DNA of 64,000 nucleotides, taken from assembly GCA_963920635.1 (NCBI GenBank), contig OY987301.1, positions 20,750,501 through 20,814,500 on the forward strand, written 5' to 3'. A model generated the notes under the pieces. It was not told where the DNA came from. It worked only from the letters and a program-made list of their open reading frames with translations, and ran no database searches. The first letter of the stretch is position 1. Every line of letters begins with the position of its first letter. This document shows positions 11,371 through 21,521 of the stretch, piece after piece. The stretch is from Pseudeuparius sepicola (Eukaryota; Arthropoda; Insecta; Coleoptera; Anthribidae). The position numbers were made by a program, and so were the translations under genes.

Positions 11371-12246
11371 TAAGTGTGCAACATGTGTTTTTTTTTATTA
11401 ATTGGCACAACGAAAATTCAAATACTCCCGAAAGTTACATGTTCGATAATTATACTAGGCGCACCTAGAATGGTTGCAAGTCAAACAGCGTACAGGGTAG
11501 GTCAAAAAATACAAAAATTTTACAAGAGTAAAGTACCCTTATTTCAGAAAATTTAGCAAAATGTTATTGAGAAAAGTTGTCTATATAGAATTAAAAGTAA
11601 AAAGCCTAAATACCGAAACATGGCCTCCTAAGAAGAAAAAAATATATTTTTTGAAAAACATTCATAATTTTCTAAAAAAAATTTGTCTTAATATTCACCC
11701 TAGACAATTTCATAAATCAATCAAAATTCAATCAATTTCGCATAACTTGGTTCAAATTCAAGCATATTTGTAAAAAATGTACTTAGATTTTTAATTTTTT
11801 AGGGAATCACATACTTTGTTGCAACGATATTAAACAAAACTTTAAAATTTCGCAAAAATTCTTCGGAACAAGGTAAAACATTAGTAATGATAATGTGCAT
11901 ATTAAAAAACTCTCATTTAAGGTGCAAAATTTGTATTTTAATTGTTTATTAAGAAACTGGAAATTAATTATTGACGAATTTGTTTTTCTTAGGTGGCTAT
12001 GTTTTGGTATTTAGGCATAGCTTTTAATTCTAAACCACTTTTTTTAATAACCTTTTGCTGAATTTTTCGAAATAAGTGTACTTTACTCTCCTACAATTTT
12101 TATATCTTTTGACCTACCCTGTATGCAGTTTAACTTGCAACCTTTCTAAGTGCACCTAATATGATTATTAAACATGCATCAACTTTTGGCAATGTCTGTA
12201 TTTTGGTTGTGCAATTAAGAAAAAAGTCCCATATGTTGCACACTTA
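11371..12246. repeat. inner foldback within the loop
   Basis: TAAGTGTGCAACATGTG at 11371-11387 faces CATATGTTGCACACTTA at 12230-12246. Inward pairs follow: GGCGCACCTAGAATGGTTGC (11459) with CTTTCTAAGTGCACCTAA (12143), GTACAGGGTAGGTCAAAA (11491) with TTTTGACCTACCCTGTAT (12107), and AAATACCGAAACATGG with CTATGTTTTGGTATTT. This looks like an independent foldback element that sits at the centre of the larger one. The 60- and 70-residue frames inside are arm sequence. Confidence 0.8.
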
Positions 12247-12539
12247 TATTTTTTTATCCTTGTCTATCATTTAATATTTCTGGTATATGTATCTCTGTAT
12301 ATTTCCTATAAATCTGGTGCAACTCGCTACAGTTAATTTGTTATTTATGTTATTTTGCACTACGTATACTCTCTAATTTCTATAAGCTAACTTTAGTTTG
12401 CGATAAATGATGGTCTTTCTCTTCTTTCTAAGATTTCTGGCCTTTTTGAACCTTACCAGGCAGTCGAAATTTTGCTTAATATTATAAACTTTAGTTAACA
12501 AATTGAGTTTTTCTTGTTGATAAGTGTTTTTATTTCATG

Positions 12540-12736
12540 AAGTTATTGATTTTCAATTTAATATTGAATATTCCCAATTTGAAATTGTTTATTCTCAATT
12601 TGATATTGACTATTCCCAATTTGAAGTTGTCCATTCCCAATTTGAAATTGATTAATCCCAATTTGAAGTTGACTGTTCTCAATTTGAAGTTGTTTATTCC
12701 CAATTTGAAATTGATTATTCCCAATTTGAAGTTGAA
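12540..12736 (-). repeat. 21-bp minisatellite in right foldback arm
   Basis: Inverted counterpart of 11072-11275, with the same 21-bp unit read on the minus strand. Unit-by-unit variants (for example GGGACTAATC, GAGAATAGTC) occur in the same order in both arms, so the two arrays were copied as part of the palindrome rather than amplified separately. Confidence 0.95.
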
Positions 12737-12744
12737 AAGGTATA

Positions 12745-14194
12745 GATACATGGTCTCATGGTCGGTGTCTGATGTTCGATCTGAGTAGGCCAAACAATAA
12801 AACCAAATTTATGACAAATCGAGTCAGTCATGATAATAAAACTGACAGCGAGTAGGCTGATTGTTAAAGTGGCTATAGCCATTCAACTGCATTCAACTTA
12901 ATTAAAAATCTCGTGGAAATTATGAAACATTTATTATTTTTACTACTGTCATATTTATTATAACAACAATAATATGATTAGTTATTAAAAATTAGTTAGA
13001 AGTTCATTTACATTAAATGTTCAAAATGGTTTCCATTATTATTTACACATAACCTAAGTGTTTTTAAGAATTTTTTTCGGACATTTTCAAAGATTAAGGG
13101 ACGATTGTTTAAACTATCAATTTCTAATTTTACTCGTCTTTTAATCTCCTCAACATTTTCGGGGCGGTTCTTATAAACTCTATTTTTTAAATGCCCTCAC
13201 AAGAAAAAATCCAAGGGGGTTAAATCTGGACTACGTGCGGCGGCCACCTTATCGTTCCATGTTTACCAATCCAATTTTCAAACGAATTGTTCAAAAATTC
13301 CGTTATGGGCCCACAGTTATGGAAGGAAGCGCCATCTTGCTGCCATATTAATTGTCTTTCTTGGAGTTGGTTAAGAAAAATTAAATGTAGGTATTTCCTA
13401 CCTGTCATACTTCCTGAATAAAATAGAGGGCCCATTATAAAATTTCCCACAATTCCGCACCAAACACCCACGGAATTTCTGCCGGATTTCACAACTTCAC
13501 GAAATGCCCGTGGATTGTCAACAGACCAAAATATACTATTTTTCCGGTTGTATATTCCCGCCGTTGTAAATGTAGCTTCATCGGACCAAATAATTTGTTT
13601 AAAAAATCCAGCTCCACCTCTTGCAAAATAAAAGTTTAACATTGTTTGGCAATATTCCAGTCTTCTTGCAGCATCTCCAGGGAATAGCCTTTGAACAGGT
13701 AATATTTTGAAAGCTTTAAATTTGCTTAATTTCATTACCCTTTGTATTGTAGACCGGGGAATTTGTAAGTCTCTCGCTGCATCTCTCTGAGATTTTTCGT
13801 TATTTCTTCTGAAATAATTGAAAATTCGTTCTCTCTCGTCCTCACTAATTCTAAACCCCTTTTTTTCTCTTGCTAATCACACTTCCTGTCGATCTGAATC
13901 TTCGATACAGCTTACATATAAATGAAGCACTCGGAACATTTATATTTGGATATTTACGAGAATACTCCCTCAAAGTGTCTACGTATCTTTTATCATTTTT
14001 GATGAAGATCTCTAAAATATCACAGCATTCTTCTTTCAAAAACATTTTTTAAACTGCAACTACTAACAGCTTCAGCAACAAAATTTTAGACTAATCTGAC
14101 ACGTAAATAGAAATATTGAATTGACTTGAAACTTGGTTTTATTGTTTGGCCTACTCAGATCGAACATCAGACAACGACCATGAGACCATGTATC
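12745..14194 (-). mobile_element. Tc1/mariner-type transposon, 1450 bp, TA target
   Basis: The ends GATACATGGTCTCATGGTC (12745) and its complement (ending 14194) extend as inverted repeats of about 65 bp, to the CCAAACAATAAAACCA region. TA lies on both sides (12743-12744 and 14195-14196). Removing the element with one TA restores the foldback arm GGTATAGTTTGATGG exactly as in the other arm (complement at 11056-11070), which proves the insertion point. It encodes a broken transposase on the minus strand (13008-14045). It is younger than the foldback that hosts it. Confidence 0.93.
13008..14045 (-). pseudogene. Tc1/mariner-like transposase with DUF4817-type N-terminus, frameshifted
   Basis: The enzyme would cut and rejoin the transposon ends. 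The start at 14045 opens a helix-turn-helix region resembling DUF4817 (MFLKEECCDILEIF..., ending in RFRSTGSVISKRKK). The frame breaks at a run of seven A on the coding strand (13860-13866 on plus), and the next frame continues with a second HTH-like part (SQRDAARDLQIPRSTIQRVM). The catalytic segment (13220-13735) shows the first Asp in IIWSDEATF, the CGIVG/GPLF stretch and the second Asp in LIWQQDGASFHN. A second shift after RWPP separates it from SPDLTPLDFF, which carries the third acidic position, followed by a TGA in place of the usual Trp. The tail ends NHFEHLM at 13008. Length is about 345 codons, normal for this insect family. Two frameshifts and one stop make it inactive. Confidence 0.9.
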
Positions 14195-14623
14195 TAGTTT
14201 GATGGAGCTTCTCTGCTAAATATCTCAGAAACGGTTGGAGATAAATAGGTCAAATTATATATCGTTGGATTCAGAATTAAAAAAGGAATCCTGTGATGGT
14301 TTACAGAAATGTGTAAGTTGTAAAATAGAGAAAACCACTTTCATTTCCGCTATAACCGGAAGTTATATTAAAAAACTGAATATTCGGGAATACTACTTAA
14401 AGGTTCTCTAATGGATGTGTAGGTAAAAAAATATATTTTTTTATTTTGCAAAATATGTTTTTCGCGATAACTTTTTTACCGACCCCCGTATACAAAATTA
14501 GGGTACACCCTCGAATTCCCCTTAATTTTTACTACAATCTCATTTTTTGAATGACGATTTTATGTTAACGTGTCTCCACGTAGCACACTTTGTGGCACAT
14601 CCGCTTGGATGGGCCACCCTGTA

Positions 14624-15057
14624 CCAGGCAACTAGAAAAGCTTTTCTTTTCTAATGTAAAAAGAAAGAAGTTTGGGTATCAAAAAAATCAAACAAAAAGC
14701 ATGGAAATATAGTTAATTTGGGATATTAGATTGATTTGCAGACTTCAGACTTCCATAAAAATATTTATATTCGAAGTTACCATATTAGGTTTCACCAAAG
14801 CCGCGGTGCTCATATGCCTATAATCTCTTCGGTCCGTTCTCAGGAGCTGTCTGGCGGGACCAGATAAATACATGCTGTTGAAATAAAGATAAATATTTAA
14901 TATTCGAAACGATCAGTGGTGGCGTGGATTGCATATTCGATGTAGGTATATTTATAGGTACATTAGGTGTTTCCTAAACATGCGGCAAAAATTCAAGGAA
15001 TATTCCTTGGGTCAAAATAAAAAAAATCCTATAACAACCATACTCTACTGAACTCTC
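14624..15057. other. no gene recognised
   Basis: AT-rich DNA between the large foldback and the LINE tail. Nothing coding or structured was recognised; TAGGTATA-type strings are common. Confidence 0.4.
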
Positions 15058-15375
15058 GCTATTTAGACTGCATGTTTTTCTGCCTTCAATCGACCTTGGT
15101 TTGAATCGAGGTCGAGGCAGATGCGTGCACATGTCTATAGAAAAACATCGCTGATAGCCAAGAGCGCTGGGCAAGTTGTGGATTCACATAGTATTGCTCC
15201 TCAATAGCTTTATCCTTTATCTATGTGATTTAAGAATTGTCTTTCACTCGCATTACTACGGTTTTTTAGGGTTTTCCGTAGTACTTGGACGAATGCTATG
15301 CTAGTTCTATCGGAAAAGTCGGCCCTAGCCGCAAATAGCGACGAAGATAAAATAATTGTTGTATTTATGCCCCTA
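15058..15375 (+). mobile_element. LINE-type 3' region, 5' part (split copy)
   Basis: From about GACTGCATGTTTTTCTG to CGCAAATAGCGACG this matches 60750-61030 closely (shared AAGAGCGCTGG, GTATTGCTCCT, AGGGTTTTCCGTAG and AAGTCGGCCCTAGCCGCAAA). The copy is interrupted at 15376 by a foldback and resumes at 17355, ending in an ATT-rich tail. The ATT-ended tail and variable 5' extent suggest a non-LTR retrotransposon 3' untranslated region. No reverse transcriptase is present here. Confidence 0.75.
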
Positions 15376-15944
15376 TACAGGGTGTTCGAAAAATAGACGG
15401 AGATATTTTAGAGGGTAATTCCTTGTTAAAAAATATGAAAAAAAGTTTCTATAAATATGGGTATACGGAAATGCAGAGTTTTCAAGATACAGGATGTTAA
15501 ATTAAAAAAAAATCTTAAAAAATATCGATTCTTTTGAAATTTGGCAATGTTATTTGTTTTATTAAGAGGCTAATTTAGCCCTAATATGTAGATTAAAATT
15601 ATTAAGTCCAGTGGCGTCCCGGGGGACACCTTAGCGAATATTATTGGAAAAAAATATACGCCACTGCCTTGAAAACTCTGCATTTCCGGACCCATATTTA
15701 TAGAAACTCTTTTTCATACTTTTTTAACAAGAAATCGCCCTCTAAAATATATCCGCAGGACCGTGTTAACGTAAAAGTTTGCCCGGGGCAAAATTCTTCT
15801 CTGGCGCCCCCCCCCCCAAATCAAAATTCTGTTAACTAAATTAGTATTAGGTACATAATATAAAAAAAGGCAAAAAAGGTCTGGGTATATCTACCTACCT
15901 AAGTCTTGAAACTTGAAATTACTAGAAATTTGAATCGTATATTA

Positions 15945-16145
15945 TTAAAAACACACTTTCCTTGCTTTAAGAAATCCAAATTTATTTATAAGTTTGTCAA
16001 TGTCATTACACTGCGCAAGATCGTTTTCAAGGGATAGCAAGCTTAGACCTGAAAGTATTTCCTGTCCCATGGTCGACCTTAAATATTATTTTATTAATTT
16101 CATATTGCTAAATGATCGTTCGGCAGATGCAGATGTGACAGGGTT
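15945..16145 (-). pseudogene. hAT transposase C-terminal dimerisation domain, broken
   Basis: Minus-strand translation gives NPVTSASAERSFSNMKLIK, then an in-frame TAA, then YLRSTMGQEILSGLSLLSLE and a short charged tail ending at a stop at 15945. This order (P-V-T-S-A-S-A-E-R-S-F-S, then LRSTM, then L-S-L-L-S) is the signature of the hAT dimerisation domain (hATC/Dimer_Tnp_hAT). The catalytic and BED zinc-finger parts are not recognisable upstream. The open frame on the opposite strand (15994-16191) is its shadow. Internal deletion of the rest of the gene is the likely cause. Confidence 0.85.
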
Positions 16146-16339
16146 AGAAAAATTCTGTAAGCCGTTTCTACATTTTTATAATTTGAAATAATGTCAAAAC
16201 TGTAAAGGAGCTGCAGGATATCAAGTTGTAATTTAACGGAGGGAATAGTTTTTTAGCATTTTAGCTACTAATTCGTCGCCACACATATATAGAACGAGCA
16301 AAGATAAACTTCTGAAACTTGGTATGTGACATACTTGGG

Positions 16340-17005
16340 AGAAGAAATCATGAAAAAAGCGCCCAAAAAATTGGGGTATTTTTAACTGTTCGACCCCCCC
16401 ATTTGGGACGCCTATAATGAAGGTATATTACATACCAAATTTCAGAACTTTATCAATGCGCGTCCTGGAAATATTTAGAAAAAATTGTGTCAAAGTGTCC
16501 ATTTCGGGGGCTATAGTCCCCTTAGAGCCCTTATAGAGGGCATTTTTGAGGTCATGTTTATAGGAATTTTTTTAATTTTTTTGGATCGAAGAACGCGCCG
16601 GTAAATTATGGCAGGATAATTTCTAATAGGTACGCATTTTCATGGCCCTCTGCAAAAAATTTTCAAAACGATTTTACTCGAAAACGATGCACGCTATCGA
16701 AATTCAACAAGCACCATTTTTTAGTATAATACCCTGAAATTTTATAATTTCGCAAGAAATCTGGAAAAAATACACGCAAAAATTTGGGGTATTTTTAACC
16801 ACTTAACCCCCCTCATTTGGGACGCCTATGATTAAGAATGTCAAACTATCTCTACCTATAGGTAAATGTCAAATCTCACAGGTACTCATCACATACCAAA
16901 TTTCAGAATTTTATTTTTGTTCGTTCTGGAAATATTTAGAAATAATTGGTTGCCAAAGTGTCCATTTTGGGAGCTATAGCCCCCTTATGGGGCATTTTTG
17001 AGCGT
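16340..17005 (+). repeat. two diverged direct copies inside the hAT element
   Basis: Copy 1 (about 16340-16560) and copy 2 (about 16765-17005) share TTGGGGTATTTTTAAC, ATTTGGGACGCCTATRA, CATACCAAATTTCAGAA, CTGGAAATATTTAGAAA, CAAAGTGTCCATTT and GGGGCATTTTTGAG in the same order. They are not seen elsewhere in the window. The role is unknown; they could be a captured repeat or old internal duplication. Confidence 0.8.
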
Positions 17006-17354
17006 CAAGGCGTCAAGCGCCGGCCGCCGCCGCGTCGTCTCGGGGAGAATAGCGAAATCAATTAAAATATTTCACAACGACATAAACATCGGTAGACGTA
17101 GACAAGTTCCGAATTCATAACTTACAAAGATTGCAGTAGTTGTATGCGAAATCATTATCCTAGAAAAATAAAAATAGGTAATTGAAAAATTAAAAAAATG
17201 TTAAAATGTTTCTTGAAGCAGTAAATTATTAGTACTAGCGCCTTTGTTGATTTTGGCGCCCCCCTGAATAGGGCGCCCGGGGCGAACACCCCCTTCGCCC
17301 CCCCCCCCCTTAACACGGCCCTGTATATCCGTCTATTTTTCGAACACCCTGTAT

Positions 17355-17450
17355 ATCCCCACTCCCCAATACAAGCATTCATTTGCTTCAGGGGTAGGCA
17401 GGTACTCCTAGTTTGGAGTATTGTGAGGGTGAGAATTATTATTGTTATAA
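17355..17450 (+). mobile_element. LINE-type 3' region, tail part (split copy)
   Basis: Continues the sequence interrupted at 15376: CCCCACTCCCCAATACAAGC, then GGTACTCCTAGTTTGGAGTA, TTGTGAGGGTGAGAATTATT and a short ATT-rich end. It aligns with 61037-61130. The palindromic CTCCTAGTTTGGAG would form a small stem-loop just before the tail, a common arrangement in LINE 3' ends recognised by their reverse transcriptase. Confidence 0.75.
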
Positions 17451-18085
17451 TACAATGCATGATTCATAAGTTGATCTCCTTTGGGCTTTGGGATGTTTAT
17501 GTTTCGGTTGCATGCGCCGCCTCTGGTGCGCTGAATCGGCAGTTGCCGCTCTGCCTTATCTGTAACCGCGGCAAAAAGGACCAGGAGAGGGGGTAGGGTG
17601 GGCATAATGGGATGCCGAGATAGCGCTTATAAATGCACATTTCATTTAAAAATATACGGCCGCGCGTGATACCTAGACGTCACTCCTCCGTTCGGACCGT
17701 TCGGTGGCGCGGCAAGAAGAGATATGGGTGTCAGAGATAATTCCGAATCGAGCATTACTTACTTATGGTAATCGGAGGGAATGTGATGCCAATAATTACG
17801 GTTGTAATTTGACACTAATAATTATAGTGAATAAATGCATATAGTTATTGAATATAGAATTTATGAATAGGTTGTTGGTAAATAGGTAGGTAGTTGATAA
17901 ATAAACCAATTAAACAAATATTAGGCTAAGAAAAATACCAAACAAAATAAAGTTGGGAGACACCCTGTATACTGAAGATCACTCTCGTTTCCCCTTTTTA
18001 TATCACCTAGAAAATTTAGTTTCACATTACTTTTTATAAATGAACAAAAATAAAAATGCAAAAGCATATTAGGACGATTCGATTA
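17451..18085. other. no gene recognised; isolated foldback tip
   Basis: A GC-rich patch at 17510-17600 keeps a short minus-strand frame open, without family resemblance. A lone GACACCCTGTATA tip lies at about 17960-17973. Otherwise AT-rich DNA. Confidence 0.4.
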
Positions 18086-18802
18086 TACAGGGTGTTTCTA
18101 AATTATGGTGTTAACGTATTGTGACAGATAGAAAATGTCATTTTGGACAAAAAGTTTCCTATACACATTTGTCCGAAAATGCATATTAAGAAAGTTATAG
18201 GGTGATAAATGTATAGTTTGAAAAACAATAACAATAACTTCTACAGAAGTTATGCAATTTAATTGAAACTTGGTGCAGTTCTTTAGTATAACTGAAGTGC
18301 AACAATTTTGTGTAAAAACAATTTATTCCCATCGACCATAAGCGGAGGGGCGGGGTAGCACAATGGGTTTTATACTCATAACTTTTTATCTTTATCTTTT
18401 TGGTCTCGCAGGTTCATCGCTTTAGTGCATCTTATTTTGCAACAAAAGGGTACCTACTCTTGTTTCATAACGATAAAAATCAACCGTTTGTGTTGAAATC
18501 GGCAAAATGTGCCCCAAAACACCTGTTAACTCCAAAATTCCGCCTCTGGTCGATGGGAGTAAATTTTTTTACACAAAATTGTTGCACTTCAGTTACTAAA
18601 GGACTGCACCAAGTTTCATTTCAATTATACAACTTCTGTAGAAGTTATTGCCAAAAATATGTTCTTTAAACTGTACTTTTATCACCCTGTAACTTTCTTA
18701 TTATGCATTTTAGGACCCATGTTTATGGGAAACTTTTTGTTCAAAATGACATTTTCTATCTGTCATATTACGCTGGCACCATAATTTAGAAACACCCTGT
18801 AT
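18086..18802. mobile_element. foldback element, core-sharing family, tip type 2
   Basis: TACAGGGTGTTTCTAAATTA at 18086 faces TAATTTAGAAACACCCTGTA ending about 18802. The inward motif TTATAGGGTGATAAA lies about 108 bp from the left tip. The arms share AACTTCTACAGAAGTTAT (itself a palindrome) and GACATTTTCTATCTGTCA. The off-centre core 18395-18545 (TTTTTGGTCTCGCAGGTTCA, AATCAACCGTTTG, CCCCAAAACACCTGTTAAC) is the same core as in 2946-4119 and 28163-29785. Confidence 0.9.
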
Positions 18803-19860
18803 ACAGGGTATAAACTATATATTTTTTAGGTCTTAGAAAAAATTACAGGGTGTTAAAATTGTAGAAAATAGGTGGACTTTATTGAATATTTACGAAAGTA
18901 GTTGAGCTACATATATAAGTCATATTTGGTAGACGTTATAACGGCATGGGTTAGCATAAAACCTGTTAATATCAAACACTTTTAACAACCAGTATGGCGG
19001 GAAAGTGGGTAATTATTAACCACCTTGTATATAGCAATAAAATGTATTCAATTTCTTATGTAAATTTTAACTGTAAACAAAAACGTCCTCTTGAATTTAT
19101 TCAAATTTAATTTTTTATATTATTTCGGGTAGATATTTCTAAAAAATTATCAAAAAAATTGCTCCATAAGTAAGACTTAAAGTAGAAATTATGTGTTTAC
19201 TACTTTAAATAAAGTAATGTTTTACGATAAACGTACCTATTTAAGGCTATACTTTTGAACATACAGGGTCTAAAACATTTAAGGAATATAAAATTAATGT
19301 TACGCTCTGTATCTTGAAAAGTAAAACCTTGAATAGGTAAGTCTACTGTAAAAAATTACGGTATTTAAAGTAAGAAACACATTTTTTCTACTTCGAATAT
19401 TACTTATGGAGCAAATTTTTCAGAAATACCCCGAAATAATACGAAAAAATAAAATTTGCTATGAAACCATGACACATATGAAAAAATGCTAAGAGAAGGC
19501 TTTTGTTTACAATTAAAATTTACATAAGAAATTGAATACATTTTATTGCTATACAAAGTGATTTTTTCTAAAAACAATTGTACGAATTACCCACTTCCCC
19601 GCCACTGGCGGTTCAAGGTGTTTGATATTAACAGGTTTTATGCTAACTTGTGCCGTTATAACGTGCACCAAATTTGACTTAAATATATCAACTAGTTTGG
19701 TAAATATTCAATAAAGTCCACATATTTGTTTCAACTTTTACACCCTGTAACTTTTTATAAGGCCTTAAAAATATATAGTTTATACAAGAAAGTGCGGTTA
19801 TTTTTTGCCTTTCTATCACCTGTTGAAGGATCCCAGAATAAAACCGAATCACCCTGTATA
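18803..19860. mobile_element. foldback element abutting the previous one, left tip deleted
   Basis: TACAGGGTATAAACTATATA starts directly at the end of the preceding element, and the right end GAATCACCCTGTATA is at about 19860. A full copy at 50011-51030 shows that about 70 bp next to the left tip are missing here. The centre pairs AGCAATAAAATGTATTCAAT (19024) with its complement (19530). No coding sequence; the minus frame 19688-19894 crosses the right arm. Confidence 0.88.
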
Positions 19861-20820
19861 GGTATGCTAAAAATTGATAAGAAATCTGATGCATAGATTA
19901 GATAGACAGATTCTGATGCAGAATAGTGTTAATAAACATTTCCACTTGTGTATCTGAAAGTTTGAGATTTAACACTTTTCGAGTTTTCCCTATATATAGA
20001 TACCTAAAACTCTTTTCTTCAATCTGATTGCTACGCTAATTTTGTACATTAAAAACTATGACCTGTGGAAATCAGTGGGTTTCTTCGAAAACAAAAATAT
20101 TGAGACGTAACTTACTGAAATAACGATTACAATTTAATAATTCCATGGACATGTTTATTGTATTCAGTCGAATAAAAAATTAAATTTATGCGGCTTATAT
20201 TGGTAGTAAACCCGTACGTATTGGGAACCATATAGAGTAGGAATATCCGCTATGGTTTTTACTACGGGCATAAAAATATAAAACGGAAAATATGGCCGTA
20301 TTTCTGTTTTGATTTCGAAGTGTTAATAAAGGCTTACACTTTGTAAAATTGGTGGCAAGATTCTCAAAATTTTTTATTGCTATTTATCTCCTAAGTATCT
20401 TGTTAAAACCATAAAATGCTCGGGAGTGAGGTAAAATTAAGTACTTAACTGATTCGTTTAAATAGATGGAGTCATCAAGTTTGATATTTACGATTATGGG
20501 CAGTTATTAAAGGAGATTTTAAATCCCCCAATAAAATTATTAATTTGAGTGCATTTCCCCAAAATTATGCTGCTTGTGGTATTTATTTTGCCACACAAAT
20601 ATTTTTTACAAGGCTATATTGTATTTTAGTTATCTCCAGTAGGTACCAACCTATTTTAGTGCACACAAATTAAAAAATAATAAATACGCATTTTTTTCAA
20701 AAACACGCCATGTACTAAAATAGATAAAATAAGTTTTTAATAAATGTATACCCAATTACTATCTTTATCGCTGCACCAGAAGTGTGTGCAAAATTCCAGC
20801 TCAATCGGTTAGGTGAAACA
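19861..20820. other. no gene recognised
   Basis: AT-rich DNA with no coherent frame and no inverted repeat of note. The last eight bases (GTGAAACA, 20813-20820) are the target duplication of the following hAT copy. Confidence 0.4.
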
Positions 20821-21513
20821 CACGGGCGTAGCCAAGGGGGGGGTTTCGGGGATTCAAGCCCCCCCCGAAATAAGCAAAATATTACCTAATATTATCTATC
20901 TAAAAAAAGGAAGGGTGGTAAACCTAAAGGTATGGACTACTGGAAAAAATGGTGTAGTCAAGGTCAAGGGGTTTCTAATAAAGAAACAAATTTGGATTTA
21001 GCTATCAAAGCTTCAGCTACCTTGCATGCTGATAAGAAGACTGCCTACCCCGAAATCTAGTTTGGAATGCCTAGATATGTGCGATAAAAACCTTTATCCT
21101 AATATTTACACATTACTACAAATCTTCGCTACCATTCCTGTATCCACTGCTACCCCAGAAAGGTCTTTCTCGAGCCTAAGGAGACTGAAAAACTATTTAC
21201 GAAACACTACAAGTGAAAACAGACTTAATGGTTTGGCTCTAATGAACATTCACTATGGAACAGAAATTCATGCAGATGAAGTAGTGGATATATTTAAAAG
21301 AAAAAGCCGAAGATTTCTTCTTTAATGGTTTTAGATTTAGCGCAGAGGAACGAAGTTAATTTATCCATTTCATTTAAAGTTAAGAACTTTACAAATATGT
21401 CGTAGTTTTTCGGATGAATATATAGATATTAAATTTCATGTAAGTATATTTTTGTTGTTTTATTTACTTCTCAAACTAAACCCCCCCAAAACTAAATCCT
21501 GGCTACGCCCGTG
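20821..21513 (+). mobile_element. hAT transposon deletion derivative, copy 1, 693 bp
   Basis: The ends CACGGGCGTAGCCA (20821) and TGGCTACGCCCGTG (to 21513) are inverted; G and C tracts follow inward. The target duplication GTGAAACA is perfect at 20813-20820 and 21514-21521. The interior carries a short 5' coding remnant (20930-21060) joined to the 3' end of the transposase gene. The same deletion structure is found at 54037-54678, so this short form moved as a unit, presumably with transposase from a full-length relative elsewhere. Confidence 0.96.
21056..21325 (+). pseudogene. hAT transposase C-terminal fragment (dimerisation domain), copy 1
   Basis: Reads SSLECLDMCDKNLYPN, then ATIPVSTATPERSFSSLRRL, then KNYLRNTTSENRLNGLALMN and a tail ending FKRKSRRFLL before a TAA at 21323. 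The order P-V-S-T-A-T-P-E-R-S-F-S-S-L-R-R-L-K and R-L-N-G-L-A-L-M-N-I-H is the hAT C-terminal dimerisation domain, of the type seen in ZMYM1-like and repressor-of-kinase-inhibitor-like transposase genes. The DDE part of the gene is absent. The frame is open to about 21026, but the N-terminal side belongs to another reading frame after the deletion junction, so no functional protein is expected. Confidence 0.92.
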
Positions 21514-21521
21514 GTGAAACA

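Larger units (their letters stand above)
10643..14623. mobile_element. large foldback element with TACAGGGTGGCCCATCC ends, nested insertions
   Basis: TACAGGGTGGCCCATCC at 10643 faces GGATGGGCCACCCTGTA ending at 14623. The left arm runs from 10643 to about 11290 and includes a 21-bp minisatellite. The right arm is its complement but is split: 12537-12744 holds the minisatellite end and 14195-14623 the tip, with a Tc1/mariner-type element (12745-14194) between them. The loop holds another inverted pair (11371-12246). Without the mariner insertion the element would be about 2.5 kb. No protein of its own is visible. Confidence 0.9.
15756..17323 (-). mobile_element. hAT transposon, 1568 bp, 8-bp target duplication
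   Basis: The ends CAGGACCGTGTTAA (15756) and TTAACACGGCCCTG (to 17323) are inverted, each followed by a C/G homopolymer tract. The 8-bp duplication TATATCCG is exact at 15748-15755 and 17324-17331, diagnostic of hAT. A degraded dimerisation domain lies on the minus strand at 15945-16145. Two diverged direct copies of about 230 bp fill much of 16340-17005. Youngest of three nested insertions here. Confidence 0.95.
15376..17354. mobile_element. foldback element with TACAGGGTGTTCG ends, split by a hAT element
   Basis: TACAGGGTGTTCGAAAAATA at about 15376 faces TATTTTTCGAACACCCTGTA ending about 17354. The left arm carries the second motif ATACAGGATGTTAA about 111 bp in (15487). Right-arm text (GAAAACTCTGCATTTCCG, AGAAACTCTTTTTCATA, CCCTCTAAAATATA) lies at 15670-15755, and its last 23 bases lie beyond the hAT at 17332-17354. 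Without the hAT the element is about 400 bp. It inserted into a LINE tail. Confidence 0.9.

Noticed and set aside
8203..12736. CRISPR-like spaced repeats
   Set aside because: The tandem arrays have no unique spacers, and the DNA is eukaryotic in character.
11083..12793. Heptapeptide-repeat proteins in the minisatellite arms
   Set aside because: The frames exist only because the 21-bp unit is a multiple of three without stops; both strands and both arms are open.
15994..16191. 65-codon plus-strand frame in the hAT element
   Set aside because: It is the shadow of the degraded dimerisation domain, which reads on the minus strand.
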